From Aegilops tauschii subsp. strangulata (taxonomy: Eukaryota > Streptophyta > Magnoliopsida > Poales > Poaceae): 64,000 nt of DNA. Under the pieces are notes generated by a model. The model ran no database searches. It saw nothing but the letters and a program-made list of their open reading frames with translations, and was not told the DNA's origin. This document shows positions 23,491 to 34,610 of the stretch, piece by piece. Position 1 is the first letter of the stretch. Each line of letters begins with the position of its first letter. Where the stretch lies: positions 378,611,792 to 378,675,791 of the forward strand of contig NC_053035.3 in NCBI RefSeq assembly GCF_002575655.3. Direction: 5' to 3'. The translations under genes were made by a program, and so were the position numbers.

Positions 23491-24531
23491 CTACTCCAAG
23501 TTTGAGGCATCAATAATGTTAAATTCACCTCTCAAACGACAAAATACTTTCTCACCAAGCGGTTTGGTGAATATATCCGCCAATTGCTTATCGGTACGAA
23601 CATGATTAAGATTGATGTCTCCTTTAGCAACATGATCCCGAATGAGATGACGAACTTCAATATGCTTAGTCCGATAATGTTGCACGAGATTGTGAGTAAT
23701 CTTAATAGCACTCTCATTATCACAAAGCAATGGAACATGTTTCACATATATCCCATAATCCTTAAGAGTTTGGGTCATCCAAAGTAATTGAGCACAACAT
23801 GATTCGGCGGCAATGTATTCTGCTTCGGCGGTGGATAAGGATACCGAGTTTTGTTTCTTGGAGGACCAAGATACAAGAGATCTACCAAGAAATTGACAAG
23901 TACCCGAAGTGGACTTTCTATCAACCTTGTCACCGGCATAGTCCGAGTCGGAGTAGCCAACAAGATCAAAAGAAGACCTCTTAGGATACCAAATGCCAAA
24001 GTTTGGTGTGTGGATTAAGTATCTCACTATCCTTTTCACAGCCTTAAGAAGACATTCTTTAGGGGCCGCTTGATAACGTGCACACATGCACACACTTAGC
24101 ATAATATCGGGACGGGAGGCACATAGATATAATAATAAACCAATCATAGAGCGGTAAACCTTTTGGTCAACCGGTTTGCCATCCTTAGTCAAGTCAAGAT
24201 CTCCACTAGTAGGCATGGGTGTTTTCATACCTTTGCTTTCTTGCATATTGAACTTCTTGAATAAGTCCTTGGTATACTTTGTTTGAGAAATAAACTTAGT
24301 TTGCTTGATTTGCAAACCAAGAAAGAATCTGAGTTCACTCATCATAGACATCTCAAACTTCTCCGACATTAGCCTTCCAAACTTTTCACTAAAATGAGGG
24401 TTAGTTGAACCAAATATGATATCATCCACATAAATTTGGCACACGAATAATTCTCCATTAACCCTTTTAGTAAAAAGTGTAGAATCAATTTTTCCAATCT
24501 CAAAGCCTTTTTCAATAAGGAACTTAGTCAA
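23491..24531 (-). pseudogene. Sirevirus reverse transcriptase (C-terminal) and RNase H
   Basis: An open frame of 346 codons starts inside the polymerase domain. The catalytic box IYVDDIIFGSTN is near residue 34, followed by FFLGLQIKQ, SMIGLLLYLCASRPDIM (thumb/connection) and RNase H motifs GYSDSDYAGDKVDRKSTSG, STAEAEYIAA and LCDNESAIKI near residue 285. It ends with the usual HVRTDKQLADIFTKPL tail. This is the longest undamaged pol part of this element; the polymerase N-terminus is in the broken segment upstream. Confidence 0.9.
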
Positions 24532-25020
24532 GCATTTATACCATGCTCTAGGAGCTTGTTTAAGACCATAAAGAGCTTTGTGAAGTTTGTAAACATGATT
24601 AGGTTTCTTGGGATTAACAAAGCCGGGAGGTTTTTGAACATAGACTTCCTCCTCAATTTCTCCATTTAGAAAAGCACTTTTAATGTCATTTGGTATAGAG
24701 TGATATCATGGTGATTGGCATAAGCAAGTAAGATGCGTATGGACTCAAGTCTAGCAACGGGGGCATATGCCTCACCATAGTCCATACCTTCGACTTGAGT
24801 GTAGCCTTAGGCGACGAGACGGGCCTTGTTGCGTACAACTTGTCCATCTTCATCTTGCTTATTCCGAAACACCCATTTGGTTCCAACGACATTTTGGTTG
24901 CCGTCCGGCTTTTCTACCAATGTCCACACTTGGTTCCTCTCGAAATTGTGTAGCTCTTCATGCATGGTGTTCACCCAATCCGGATCATCAAGAGCTTCTT
25001 AAACCTTCATAGGTTCAATA
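24532..25020 (-). pseudogene. Sirevirus reverse transcriptase N-terminus, broken
   Basis: Reading the minus strand from 25020 shows WVFRNKQDEDGQVVRNKARL and AYAPVARLESIRILLAYANH. In-frame TAA codons lie near 25001 and 24810. A one-base loss near 24690 falls just before the conserved KSAFLNGEI segment, and the rest continues in another frame. The polymerase domain therefore cannot be read through. Confidence 0.8.
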
Positions 25021-25285
25021 CTAGAAATGATGAGTAATGTTCACAAAAGTTAGCCAAACGAGTTTTAGAGCGAGTAATTCTCCCGGTTTGAATATCATCA
25101 AAGATTTGTTCAACGGGATGATCTCTTGAAACTCTTGCTCTAACTCGTGAGAGCTTTTGTTTGGGTCGGGGTGGAACATCCTCTTCATTGTCTTGTTCTT
25201 CCTCTTGTCCTTCTTCATTGTTGTTGGCGTTGTTGTTCTCTTGTGGTGGTGGAGAAGGAGGTCGATGAGGTTCATCTTGTTGTAC

Positions 25286-26464
25286 TTACGCATTTCCTTC
25301 ATCTTGACGTGTTCCACTTGTGGATGCCTCCAAGTCAACTTGTGGTCCACCTTGGTGTGAAGTTGAGGCTTCCACTTGAACGGACGAGGTACTTTCCTTC
25401 ACCTCCGTTGGGCGAATCTTGCCAATAGACAATTCTTGAATTGCTTGCGAAGGATCTTTGTCTCCTACATCAATTGGCAATTGCTCTACTTGTGAGCCGT
25501 TAGATTCATAAAACTTCACATCTACCGCCTCTTCAACCTTTCGGGTGAAATTGTTGTAGACATTGTAAGTGTGAGAGTTTGAGCCATAACCGAGTTGGAA
25601 ACCTTCATGAGATTTAGGGGAAAATTTCGAACGACGATGCTTATAAAGAATGTAGCACTTTGAGCCAAATACTCGAAAGTATCCAACTTGGGGTTTGTTA
25701 CCGGTGAGAAGCTCGTATGTCGTCTTGCCGAGCAGCTTTTGAAGATATAGTCGATTAGTTGCATAACAAGCTGTCTCAACCGCTTCTGCCCAAAAGTGTT
25801 TTGGCGTCTTGTATTCATCAAGCATCGTTCTCGCCATCTCAATGAGTGTCCGGTTCTTCCTCTCAACAACTCCATTTTTTTGAGGTGTGTACGTAGCCGA
25901 GAACTCATGTGAAATCCCTTCTTCGTCAAGAAAGGTATCCACATTGGCGTTCTTGAACTCCGTTCTGTTGTCGCTGCGAACCTTCTTGATCTTCACTTCA
26001 AATTGATTTTGGGCCTTCCTAGCGAAGTTTTTGAAGATCTTTTGGACCTGCGATTTATCATCAAGAAAGAACACCCACGTAAATCTTGAAAAATCATCAA
26101 CAATGACCAAACCGAACGAGTTACCACCGAGACTCTTGTAGGCATTGGGACCAAAAAGATCCATATGAAGTAGCTCAAGCGGTCTTCTCGTGGTCATAAT
26201 GTTTTTCACGGGATGACTTCCTCGAACTTGTTTTCCTGCTTGACAAGCACAGCAAAGTCTATCCTTGTCAAATATAACATCTTTAACACCGGGGATATGA
26301 TCACCTTTAATAAGCTTATCAAGATTTTGCATGCCCACGTGATCTAACCTTCTATGCCACAACCAACCTTTAGATGATTTAGCAATTAAGCAAGTTCTAG
26401 GTTGAGCCTTTTTAGTGAAATCAACAATGTATAGATCAGCTCTACGTATACCGGTAAAGACCAT
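25286..26464 (-). pseudogene. Sirevirus integrase
   Basis: This 392-codon frame holds the HHCC finger (WLWHRRLDHVGMQNL ... CCACQAGKQ, residues about 34-77) and the DDE core: HMDLFGPNAY, KVRSDNRTEF and TPQKNGVVERKNRTL. The second motif reads DNRTEF where the family has DNGTEF, next to the catalytic Asp. The C-terminus is Ser/Glu/Gln-rich, as in Sireviruses. A frameshift near 25290 separates it from reverse transcriptase. Confidence 0.9.
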
Positions 26465-26479
26465 TTTATGATTATGTCT

Positions 26480-27415
26480 TCAAAACACTTGGCAATCTAT
26501 CTCAGTAAATAAGACATTGAAACCGAAATCGGCTAGTCTAGATATGGAAAGTAAATTATAGCCAAGAGATTCAACGAGCATAACATTTTGGATGGAGCTG
26601 TCATGTGAGATGGCCACCTTACCAAGGCCAACCACCTTACCCTTTGAGTTATCACCAAAAGTGACATACTTTCGGGGGCCGTTGTTTTCAGCAAGCTCAC
26701 GGAACATGTCCTTATCTCCGGTCATATGATCAGTACATCCACTATCAAGAACCCATTCCTTTCCTCCGGCCATGTAACCATGAAGGTTAGCCATAAGACC
26801 AAAGTGTCTCATAGACTCATCAAGATCAAAGTCACTATCATCATCCTCATCATAATATCCATGTTCAACCTCGTCTTGTGATTGATCATCACCTAGAGAG
26901 AGTGATTCATTAGATGTATGACAATGTGCATCTTTATGGATTCTAATGACTTGAGAGATGATGCTACTAATGATTCCAACATCTCCTTTGGCACGCATAA
27001 GGTCACGAACCTCAAATAGACAATCATCAAATTTAGGGTCAATAGATTTCATTTTATGAAAAGCAATGGACTTTTGAAGAATCTCATTTAGGTTGTTCAA
27101 GGAATAGTTTGAAAAACGTTCCTCAAGATATCTCCATATGGTGTAAGCACATTCAAGTCTAGGCAAGCATACAATCAAGTTTCTAGGCAATCCTTTTATG
27201 ATAAGATTAATAGTTCTAAGATTGCGGATCATGTCAAGAGACTCATCGGGGTTAGGATGCAATGGATCAATAGGAGGCGCACAAGGGCTAGTAATATACT
27301 TGTTCAAATTATATTCATTTAAAATCTCAAGCATATCATTTTTCCAAGCACTATAGAACTCTCCATCGAGCATAGGCACTCTATGTCTAATACTCCCACT
27401 CGTAGACTCATCCAT
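26480..27415 (-). pseudogene. Sirevirus gag fused to protease, zinc knuckle missing
   Basis: Starting at MDESTSGSIRHRVPML (27415), about 310 codons show the Sirevirus gag N-terminal half (FYSAWKNDMLEIL, IWRYLEERFSNYSLN). An acidic run (GYYDEDDDSDFDLDES) follows, then directly the protease region with active site WVLDSGCTDHMTGDKDMF. No CX2CX4HX4C knuckle is present, so the C-terminal gag segment has been deleted in frame. A stop follows at DCQVF before the integrase frame. Confidence 0.85.
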
Positions 27416-27454
27416 CTTCCTACAATGGTGATTAAACCAAAGCAATGGAGACCA

Positions 27455-27468
27455 ATGCTCTGATACCA
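27455..27468 (-). promoter_or_regulatory. Primer-binding site (initiator tRNA-Met type)
   Basis: The minus strand reads TGGTATCAGAGCA two bases inside the 5' LTR end at 27471, which is the standard Copia PBS. Confidence 0.9.
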
Positions 27469-27470
27469 AT

Positions 27471-27505
27471 TGAAAGGATCAAGAATAGGTGTCTATAGGG
27501 GAGGT
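27471..27505 (-). repeat. Maximus-like 5' LTR, end segment
   Basis: These 35 bp (TGAAAGGATCAAGAATAGG..) match 19830 onwards. The LTR is interrupted here by the Tat element and resumes at 51380. Confidence 0.9.
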
Positions 27506-28046
27506 TGTTGGGGATATAACTATTGGGTATGACCCGCCCAGGAGGGCCCGGGTCATATCACTGGCGGTTCATAATAACAAAGCCTATGAAGATGTTGAAG
27601 ATGGCGGTTCACGAAGCAGGCTTACTGAAGGCCTGAAGCCCAAAGGCGACTCGAGGCCCACAGGTGTAAACCGCCATATATGCGTGACTTGTATTGTAAG
27701 GCATGTATAGTTAGTCACCGAGCCAGATATGTTGTGTATGAGCCGGCCGGGACTCCATGAGCCGCTGGGCGTCAACCTGTGTATATAAAGGGACGACCCG
27801 GGGGTGGTTTAGGGCAAGAAAACAAGAGATCGAAAGCTAGGTTAAGCATATTCGCTCCCTGGTAATAGAAACCTAAGCAATATGACCTCAAACTGGATTA
27901 GGCCTTTACCTTCACCGCAAGGGGACGAACCAGTATAAACTCCCTGTGTTCTTTGTCCCGTTTAACCCCCTTTAAGCTAACCTAGTTGCGATGGCTCCAC
28001 GACTAAGTCCTTCTGCTAGGACATCTGCCATGACAATTCCACGACA
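27506..28046 (+). repeat. Tat gypsy 5' LTR
   Basis: It runs from TGTTGGGGATATAACTATTG to CAATTCCACGACA. Aligned by eye with 50840-51379 it shows roughly two dozen differences, about 4%. Confidence 0.92.
27782..27789 (+). promoter_or_regulatory. TATA box of the Tat LTR
   Basis: TATATAAA is followed by GGGACGACCCG. The counterpart in the 3' LTR lies near 51115. Confidence 0.6.
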
Positions 28047-28048
28047 GT

Positions 28049-28065
28049 TGGCGCCCACCGTGGGG
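28049..28065 (+). promoter_or_regulatory. Primer-binding site
   Basis: TGGCGCCCACCGTGGGG lies two bases after the 5' LTR end, the position and sequence type used by Tat-lineage elements. I do not name the tRNA. Confidence 0.85.
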
Positions 28066-28067
28066 CT

Positions 28068-28611
28068 AACGCACGGTGGTTTCGAGTTCTTGAAGGGCAG
28101 CTTTGAAGGGATCAAGGGATACGCTATGGGCCAGATGACCAAGAGTCGTCGCGGCAAGCTCTACATCGACTATGCAGGCTGGGGCCCCGAGGCCGGCTCA
28201 ATTGAGTACGGGTACTGGGTCCCCTTCGGCGGAATCCACGTCTTCATCGGCAAGATCGATGAACCGGACCTTGAGCCGGACACCTGCACCGACATCATCG
28301 AGACGGCTCAGCGTGCACGACCCGCCCGTGTTCAACCCGCCATGAAGCGCGCCTTTGTTGGATTTATCCATGGAGCAGAATTTGAGGAAGGATCTGTGTC
28401 TGGCGATGAGACGACCATCTATTCTGATGGTGAGTCGTCCACAGGTGAGACTACTTCATTGTATGAACTGCAAGATGGCCGGCTTGGGGGTTGTTCCGAT
28501 GGCGATAGTATTCCGGACGCCTATGAGCCGCCGAACCGGGTCGCGATCTTCATGGCCGGCACACAGCCGGTGCTTGGTACATCAACCACCGCGACTATGA
28601 CCTCAAGTTAA
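28068..28611 (+). pseudogene. Tat gag region, N-terminal part
   Basis: The open frame running through the PBS (its first ATG, at 27991, lies in the LTR) encodes about 180 residues after the PBS, including GKLYIDYAGWGPEAGSIEYG and an acidic Ser/Thr-rich stretch. It ends TAATG, overlapping the next ATG at 28611 by one base. No known domain is recognised; position suggests the gag N-terminal extension of Tat elements. Confidence 0.55.
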
Positions 28612-29732
28612 TGGCTGCGGTGGCGGCTGGTGCTAGCTGCTCTGCGCGCCCGTCGGCTCAAGTTCTCACAGAGTTGTTGGAGGATCTGGTGACTTTGATG
28701 GGGGTAGAGGTGACCCCAGACAACCAGGAACAACATAAGGTTGATGTGGTGAAGCTGCGAGATGAGATCGCTCAAGCCAAGCAAGAGCCGGCGGCTGAGA
28801 ACGCTAGGATGGACGTAGAACGGGCTGCTTTGGACGCCCAGGCACAGCGGATTCAAGCGGATTCCTTCTGGCTCACATTGGATCATAACGCTTCAAATGA
28901 AATCATGAGGAGGAGACATCAGACTCGTTTACCTTCGGTCTATGAGGCGAGAAACCTCTTTAACACGCGTGGAGCAGGGACCAGTAACTCGCCGGTGGTG
29001 AGCCAGGCGGCCGAAGCGCCTGGGACTGGAGCGTCGGTTCAGCCACGAGCGATGGACCCGCCACGTTTGAATAATACTCCGCCTCAGTATGTTCCGACGC
29101 CTCCGGGTCATTATTCTAACCCGTTGGATAATATGATTGCTGCGGCAACATGACTGGCGGCTCTACCAGTTGAAGGCGAGTCCCCGACGGCAATAGAGAT
29201 GCGGAGGGACAGAGAACTTCTTCAGACAACATTGGAGCAGCAAGCGTCTTATTCTTACAGTCACGAGCGGGTTCATTCAACCCCTCGTCCAAGCCGGAGT
29301 TACAGCAGACACATTGACTCCCTGGCGGTCTCAAACAGTGAACAGTGCCGTAACCCGCCTCGAGGACATGACCCAGCACGCGGTGGTGCTAATACTCAGG
29401 CTCTGGTGGATCAGGGTAGGGCGTGTCGGGAGCCTGAGCTGGCGGCTCAGTACGTGGCTCATCAACATTCTCCGGCTTATGCGACGACTTCGGTAGAGGC
29501 AGGCGTGACCTCTAGAACCTTGGGTGTGCCATGTTTAGTGCTGGCTCTGCGTAACGAGCGTTTGCCCAAGGATTTCAAGGGTCCTCGTAAGGTTCCTAAC
29601 TACACAGCTGACCTGCCCCCTAAAGCGTGGGTTGAGAGTTATGAGATGGCCATGGAGCTGCTGGATGTTAGCGATGCTGCGTGTGCTAAGTATTTCACCG
29701 TGATGTTGGATGGGACGGCCGTACTTGGTTGA
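28611..29732 (+). pseudogene. Tat gag, central part, with internal TGA
   Basis: One frame runs from 28611 to 29732 apart from a TGA at 29151-29153 that looks like a decayed CGA. The first half has a Glu/Ala-rich, probably coiled segment (KLRDEIAQAKQEPAAENARM). The second contains RLPKDFKGPRKVPNYTADL and WVESYEMAMELLDVSDAACA, the beginning of the retrotransposon gag domain. A frameshift near 29725 moves the rest into the next frame. Confidence 0.75.
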
Positions 29733-31375
29733 AAGGGCTACTTGCCAATTCCATTGGATCATGGGCCGAGTTAAAAGCCCGGTTTATCCAGAATTTCAAA
29801 GATACATGCAAGAAACCTATGTCAATTGTGGATTTGGACTCCTGTGTCCAAGAAGAGGGCGAGTTAACAACCCATTGGGTACGTCGGGTCTCAGCTATCC
29901 TGCACTCAGCGGATCGCATCAATGCCGGCTTAGCAGTCTTGATGTTAGAGAAGAATTGTCGTTTTATGCCCCTTAAGCAGAAGCTAGGGCGGCTCAAGCG
30001 CCACTACAGTGACATGGGGGAGCTAATGGTGGCTCTGGTTAAGTATGCTGACTCTGATAGTACCAAGGACCCCGAGTCTGATGATGAAAGGTCGGGAAAG
30101 GGAAAGAAGAGTAGCAACACCAAAGGGCAGCAGCATAACCCGGCGGGTCAGGGGGGCAATAGTAAGCGCAAGGCTGATAATAGTTTGGATTTTGTGGCTA
30201 ACACCAATACGCAGAATAATGGTCAGCGTCGTAAGGGAAAGCTGCTTCCTCGGTTTGGAGGGCCAAATTTCAATCTTGAAGAGCTGATGAATCAGCCCTG
30301 CCCGAAGCATGGTACACGGGAAAAGCCGGCCACTCACCTCTGGAAGGATTTCTTCATCATGAAGGGGTACAGAAATTCCCATTTTTTCCAGAACAACCAT
30401 GGGCCGGATGGCGGCTCAGGTTCTGGCTCTCACGGTCTGGGTTACGGTGGTGGCGGTTCTAATTCCGGTTTCCAGGGCCAAGGCAATCAAGGTGGTTTTA
30501 ATCAACAGTTGGGTCAGGGGAATCGGCAGCAGCAGTCTGGTTATCAGAGCAACCCGAAGCAGTTGAATAGTGGGCAGTACCACGTCTTCACCACAAGTTT
30601 ATGCAAGCGGGATCAGAAGCTCCATAAAAGGGCAGTGAACGCCATTGAGCCGGCGATTCCCCGTTACTTGCGATGGTCTGAGCAGCCCATTGTGTGGAGT
30701 CGTGAGGATCACCCGCCCCGAGTTGATAATCTGGGTCACTTGGCGCTGGTGGTGGCACCTCAAGTCGGAGGGTACAAGTTCACTAAGGTACTCATGGATG
30801 GAGGCAGCAGCATCAATATCCTTTACTATGATACTTTCTATCGCATGGGATTAAATGACAAAAATCTTAAACCGTCCAATACTCTTTTCCATGGAGTGGT
30901 GCCTGGTAAGTCGGCATACCCGGTGGGCAAGATTGCTTTGGAAGTAGCCTTTGGGGATGAACACGATTCCAGAGCGGAGACATTAACATTTGAAGTTGTT
31001 AAGATCGAGAGCCCGTATCATGCTCTGTTTGGACGGCCGGCTTATGCTAAATTCATGGCGAGGCCGTGTTATGTTTATTTGCAGCTTAAGATGCCGGGTC
31101 ACAAGGGCAGTATCACGGTGCATGGAAGTCGCAAGATAGTCTTGGAGTGTGAAGAAGGCGATGCTGCTTACGCTGAGTCTGTTTGTGCAACAGAGGAATT
31201 AAAATTTTACAAGGATAATGTTGACCCGGCAGATATGACGTCTCTGAAGAAGCCAACCACAGAGCATGACCCCTTGTTGAAGTACAAGTCGGCTGATGAC
31301 GCTAAGCTAGTTGACTTCATTCCTGGCGATTCATCCAAGCAGTTCAGCATCAGTGCTAATTTGGATCCAAAATAG
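29729..31375 (+). pseudogene. Tat gag C-terminus and aspartic protease
   Basis: This 548-codon frame begins with the remainder of gag (SIGSWAELKARFIQNFKDTC). It passes through a Gly/Gln/Asn-rich linker (about residues 220-290) and reaches the protease with active site KVLMDGGSSINILYYDTF near residue 360 and the flap-side HALFGRPAY. A TAG at 31373-31375 (from CAG by appearance) separates it from reverse transcriptase in the same frame. There is no CCHC knuckle; a CPKH-containing segment near residue 190 replaces it. Confidence 0.85.
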
Positions 31376-31948
31376 GAAAGCGCGCTCATCGAGTTCATCC
31401 GCGAGAACCGGGACATCTTTGCATGGAAACCTTCTGATATGCCAGGTGTACCGAGGGAACTCGCTGAGCACACTCTTAATATTGATCCGAAGTTTAAGCC
31501 GATCAAGCAATTCCTTCGTCGCTTTAATGAAGAGAGGCGTAAGGCCATTGGTGAAGAAGTGGCCCGGCTCTTGGCGGCTAGGTTCATTGTTGAAGTCTTT
31601 CATCCTGAGTGGTTGGCTAACCCGGTGCTTGTACTTAAGAAGAATGGTACTTGGCGTATGTGTGTGGATTACACAGACTTAAATAAGGCTTGTCTGGCTG
31701 ATCCTTTTGCTCTCCCTCGTATTGATCAAATTATTGATGCTACGGCGGGTTGTGAGCGTTTGAGCTTTTTGGATGCTTATTCTGGTTATCATCAGATAAA
31801 GATGGCGGTTAAGGACCAGGAGAAGACAGCTTTCATCACTCCTTTTGGAGCCTTCTGTTATGTGTCGATACCTTTTGGGCTCAAGAGTGCCCAGGCGACT
31901 TACCAGCGATGTGTGCAAAATTGCCTTCATGATCAGATTGCGCGCAAT
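31376..31948 (+). pseudogene. Tat reverse transcriptase, N-terminal part
   Basis: The frame continues from protease with FAWKPSDMPGVPRELAEH, the gypsy polymerase fingers VLKKNGTWRMCVDYTDLNKA and the first catalytic Asp in LSFLDAYSGYHQIKM. ITPFGAFCYVSIPFGLKSA and TYQRCVQNCLHDQI follow. CACTA-1 enters after ..CAAT at 31948, five codons before the YVDD box, which is found at 42290. Confidence 0.9.
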
Positions 31949-31974
31949 CACTAGTGCGCGTCGGTCCTAAACAA
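31949..31974. repeat. CACTA-1 left terminal inverted repeat
   Basis: CACTAGTGCGCGTCGGTCC followed by TAAAC pairs with the right end, with about six differences and one gap in 24 bp. Confidence 0.9.
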
Positions 31975-32560
31975 ACGGTTTTTTACCCCTTTCCGTGACG
32001 ACATTTGGAACCGTCGCCAAGTGAGTGTGGGTGATGGGGGTCCTTCCCACACGACCCAGAAACCGTCGGGGATATTCCCTCCTGGCACACACGTTCGGCA
32101 AAATGAGGTCGTGTGCGACCGGCGAGCACTCAAATAAGGAAATACGTTCAGTAGAGCTAAAAAATACAATTATACGATGAAATTGTTTCCGGTCGCAAGT
32201 AAATCCCACACAGTCAGTCCCCGCTAAACTTTTCCGTTCATATGCACATCCCACACAGTCGCTCTAAGGAAAACGTTTCCGTTCATAGGTACATCACACA
32301 CAATTTTGCCCGTTAAATCGTTTGCGTTATTGAATGTAGCACACACGGTCCGTAGAAGAAACTGTGTGGCAAAGGCTGTCCATGACACATAGTTTTTATG
32401 TGGTAAACATTTGCGCAAGGTGGCCTAACGCAAACAGTTTTCAAGAGAAAGTCATGTGTGATTGTTCATTGATCCAACACGGTTTATTCCTAGAAACTGT
32501 GTGCGTTGCCTGAGGTCATCGCCCACGGTATTTTTACAACAACCGTTTGCAATATCAAAA
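31975..32560. repeat. CACTA-1 left subterminal repeats
   Basis: Short motifs alternate: AACCGT, CACACAGTC, CGTTTGCG, AAACTGTGTG. Subterminal repeats of this kind are transposase-binding sites in CACTA elements. No coding sequence is present. Confidence 0.75.
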
Positions 32561-32564
32561 CCCA

Positions 32565-32621
32565 ATTAGCAGGCTAATTCGCCATTAGCAGGCTAATTCG
32601 CCATTAGCAGGTTAATTGCCC
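32565..32621 (+). repeat. Three 19-bp tandem repeats
   Basis: The unit ATTAGCAGGCTAATTCGCC occurs at 32565, 32584 and (diverged) 32603. Each carries a short inverted repeat (TTAGC..GCTAA). Confidence 0.9.
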
Positions 32622-32826
32622 TATTATTAATAATCCATTTATTAATCTAATTGACATTCATATTAAGCACACAATATATTTCATTTCCATATTAAGGAAG
32701 TAGAATTTCATAATTGAAATACATCAGAGTACAACATGATATAGCTTCAGCACTCAGCTACCCCATTACACAACTGCACCAGCAGCAAGTTCCACATGCA
32801 ACATGTAGAACCTTTCGAAATTAGCA

Positions 32827-33372
32827 TCATAGACGGTATATAGACAGATGCATCTCATCTGGAAAACTGCTGAAGCGGAAGGGGAATATTGAGCCTTCAT
32901 TCATGTTGAAGGTCTTTGCAACTTTAGGCCAGTGCCTGTGGATGATTGACCGTCTGTCCTTCGACCTCTTCAGGAACACTTCAATATTGAACCGTGGGTG
33001 TTGTATGAAAACCTTCCTCGCCTCCTGACCATAGAGGTGGTTTGAGAGGTAATCATCAGTGAACTGCTTTGGAAAGGCCTGAAAACAAGGATGTGCATAA
33101 ATATCTTCTCTATATTGGAAATTGGGCAAAGGAATAAAAAAAAGGCAAGGTACAATAGTTAGTACCATCTTGTAGTGAACTGATGTCTTCTTCATTGTGC
33201 AGACAAAGATCTTGTTGTTTTTTGTCGCTAATTTCTTTATCCTAACAATCTTTCTGAGTTTCTTGATTTGATTGATATTCATGGACAACTCATTTCCCCA
33301 TATGCAAAAAGGGTCGAACAGTGGGTCAAAACCTCTGACAGCAGGACCTACATGTGCAAGACCAAATTGTTA
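32827..33372 (-). pseudogene. B3-like DNA-binding domain fragment captured by CACTA-1
   Basis: The minus-strand frame shows features of a plant B3 domain: an FVCTM strand, FPKQFTDDYLSNHL, FNIEVFLKRSKDRRSIIHRH, then WPKVAKTFNMNEGSIFPFRF and a final LSIYRL strand before the stop. B3 domains are transcription-factor DNA-binding folds of about 100 residues. A likely intron (33079-33165, 87 bp, GTAC..TTTTCAG) interrupts it in phase 0; removing it brings the FVCTM and FPKQF strands to normal spacing. Upstream, the frame is open to about 33372, with a possible further exon near 33446-33487. Assignment is by motif pattern only. Confidence 0.6.
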
Positions 33373-33760
33373 AAAACCAAATAGTAGAGTGGTTCCTGCA
33401 ATTGCACAATAATGTGCTATTAGACAACGGACCATGCACGTGCTAACCTCGATTGTAAACCTCAGTGCTTCCCATTGTTTCCCTGCAACACATATAAGGT
33501 AGTTAGTCATCAGGTTAAGTAAGGGTTCGCATGCTATCAGTAAAATATGTTGATGAAAAATAAGCACATTGCAGATTCATCAGATTAATTGAAGCCACAC
33601 AGAAAACCCATTTACCCAAACCAAGCATGATTAAGAACTAGGAAATATAGCACTTGTATATGTTTCTCATGTATTAAGTGCAGCCAAATTCGATTTATTG
33701 CTCACATGCACAACAATACAAAATTCTACCCACGACAATTGGACATCGCATTGCAAAATT
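33373..33760. other. CACTA-1 internal DNA, possible upstream exon of B3 fragment
   Basis: A short exon-like segment (about 33446-33487, minus strand) lies between TTGCAG and GAG|GTTAGC splice-like sites. The remainder is AT-rich and non-coding. Confidence 0.3.
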
Positions 33761-33988
33761 GAACCAAGCAGTTAACTAAACACCACAACAAATGAACCAA
33801 ACATTAACTGAGCACCACATTGCACAATATAACATTGAACCAAGCAGTTAACTAAACACCACAACAAATGAACCAAACATTAACTGAGCACCACATTGCA
33901 CAATATAACATTGAACCAAGCAGTTAACTAAACACCACAACAAATGAACCAAACATTAACTGAGCACCACATTGCACAATATAACATA
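33761..33988 (+). repeat. Three 76-bp tandem repeats
   Basis: Units begin GAACCAAGCAGTTAACTAAA at 33761, 33837 and 33913 and are nearly identical. Diverged fragments of the same unit continue to about 34310. Confidence 0.93.
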
Positions 33989-34434
33989 CTCCTAATAGAA
34001 GATCAGAGAGTTAACCAAACAGTTAACTACAACCAATTGTAGCACTTGCATTTGTTTCTCATATATTTACTACAGCCAAATTCAATTTATTCCTCACATG
34101 GTATACACTAACAGAATGCACCCACAATTTTGTAAAGATAATTTCGATTTATTTCTCACATGGAAGACAATACAAAATTGCAGCCTGAAGAATTGAACAT
34201 CACACTTGCAGAATTGAACCAAACAGTTAACTGAAGACGACAACTAATTAACAAAACAGTTAATAAGTGAGCACCACACTAATAAGTGAGCACCACACTG
34301 CACGACATATAGAACATATCACTAGAGCAACAGATTGCATGGTGAAATTAGATAGCACAATTCACTAGATTTTGTGAAGGAAAGGCGGGAGTAGCACATG
34401 CAACGGGTAAACCGAGCATGCTTAACCAGCGTAG

Positions 34435-34610
34435 CTAGCAATTGGCAAGGTGCTCCTCCAAGATCTGGGGGTCGGCACGAATGGCAGTCATCGCGACCTC
34501 ATCCGCACATGCGACCGCGATTTGCTTCTCCGCTGCCAAATGCTCCTTGAGGTCCTGGCTATACTGCGTGCACCATGGCTTAGGCCGGCGCTTATTTGGT
34601 GGAGGGGTCG
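34435..34610 (-). pseudogene. Exon-like fragment in CACTA-1, unrecognised
   Basis: The minus-strand frame reads NKRRPKPWCTQYSQDLKEHL, then an Ala/Glu-rich helix (LAAEKQIAVACADEVAMTAI), and stops after EEHLANC. Composition is protein-like, but no family is recognised. Nearby longer frames (34592-34927) look like UTR. Confidence 0.35.

Noticed and set aside
27506..28046. Tat LTR as 5' UTR of a host gene
   Set aside because: A paired LTR at 50840, a PBS and gag/pol in between define a retroelement.
33761..33988. CRISPR-like array
   Set aside because: The units are contiguous 76-bp tandem repeats without spacers, in a plant transposon.
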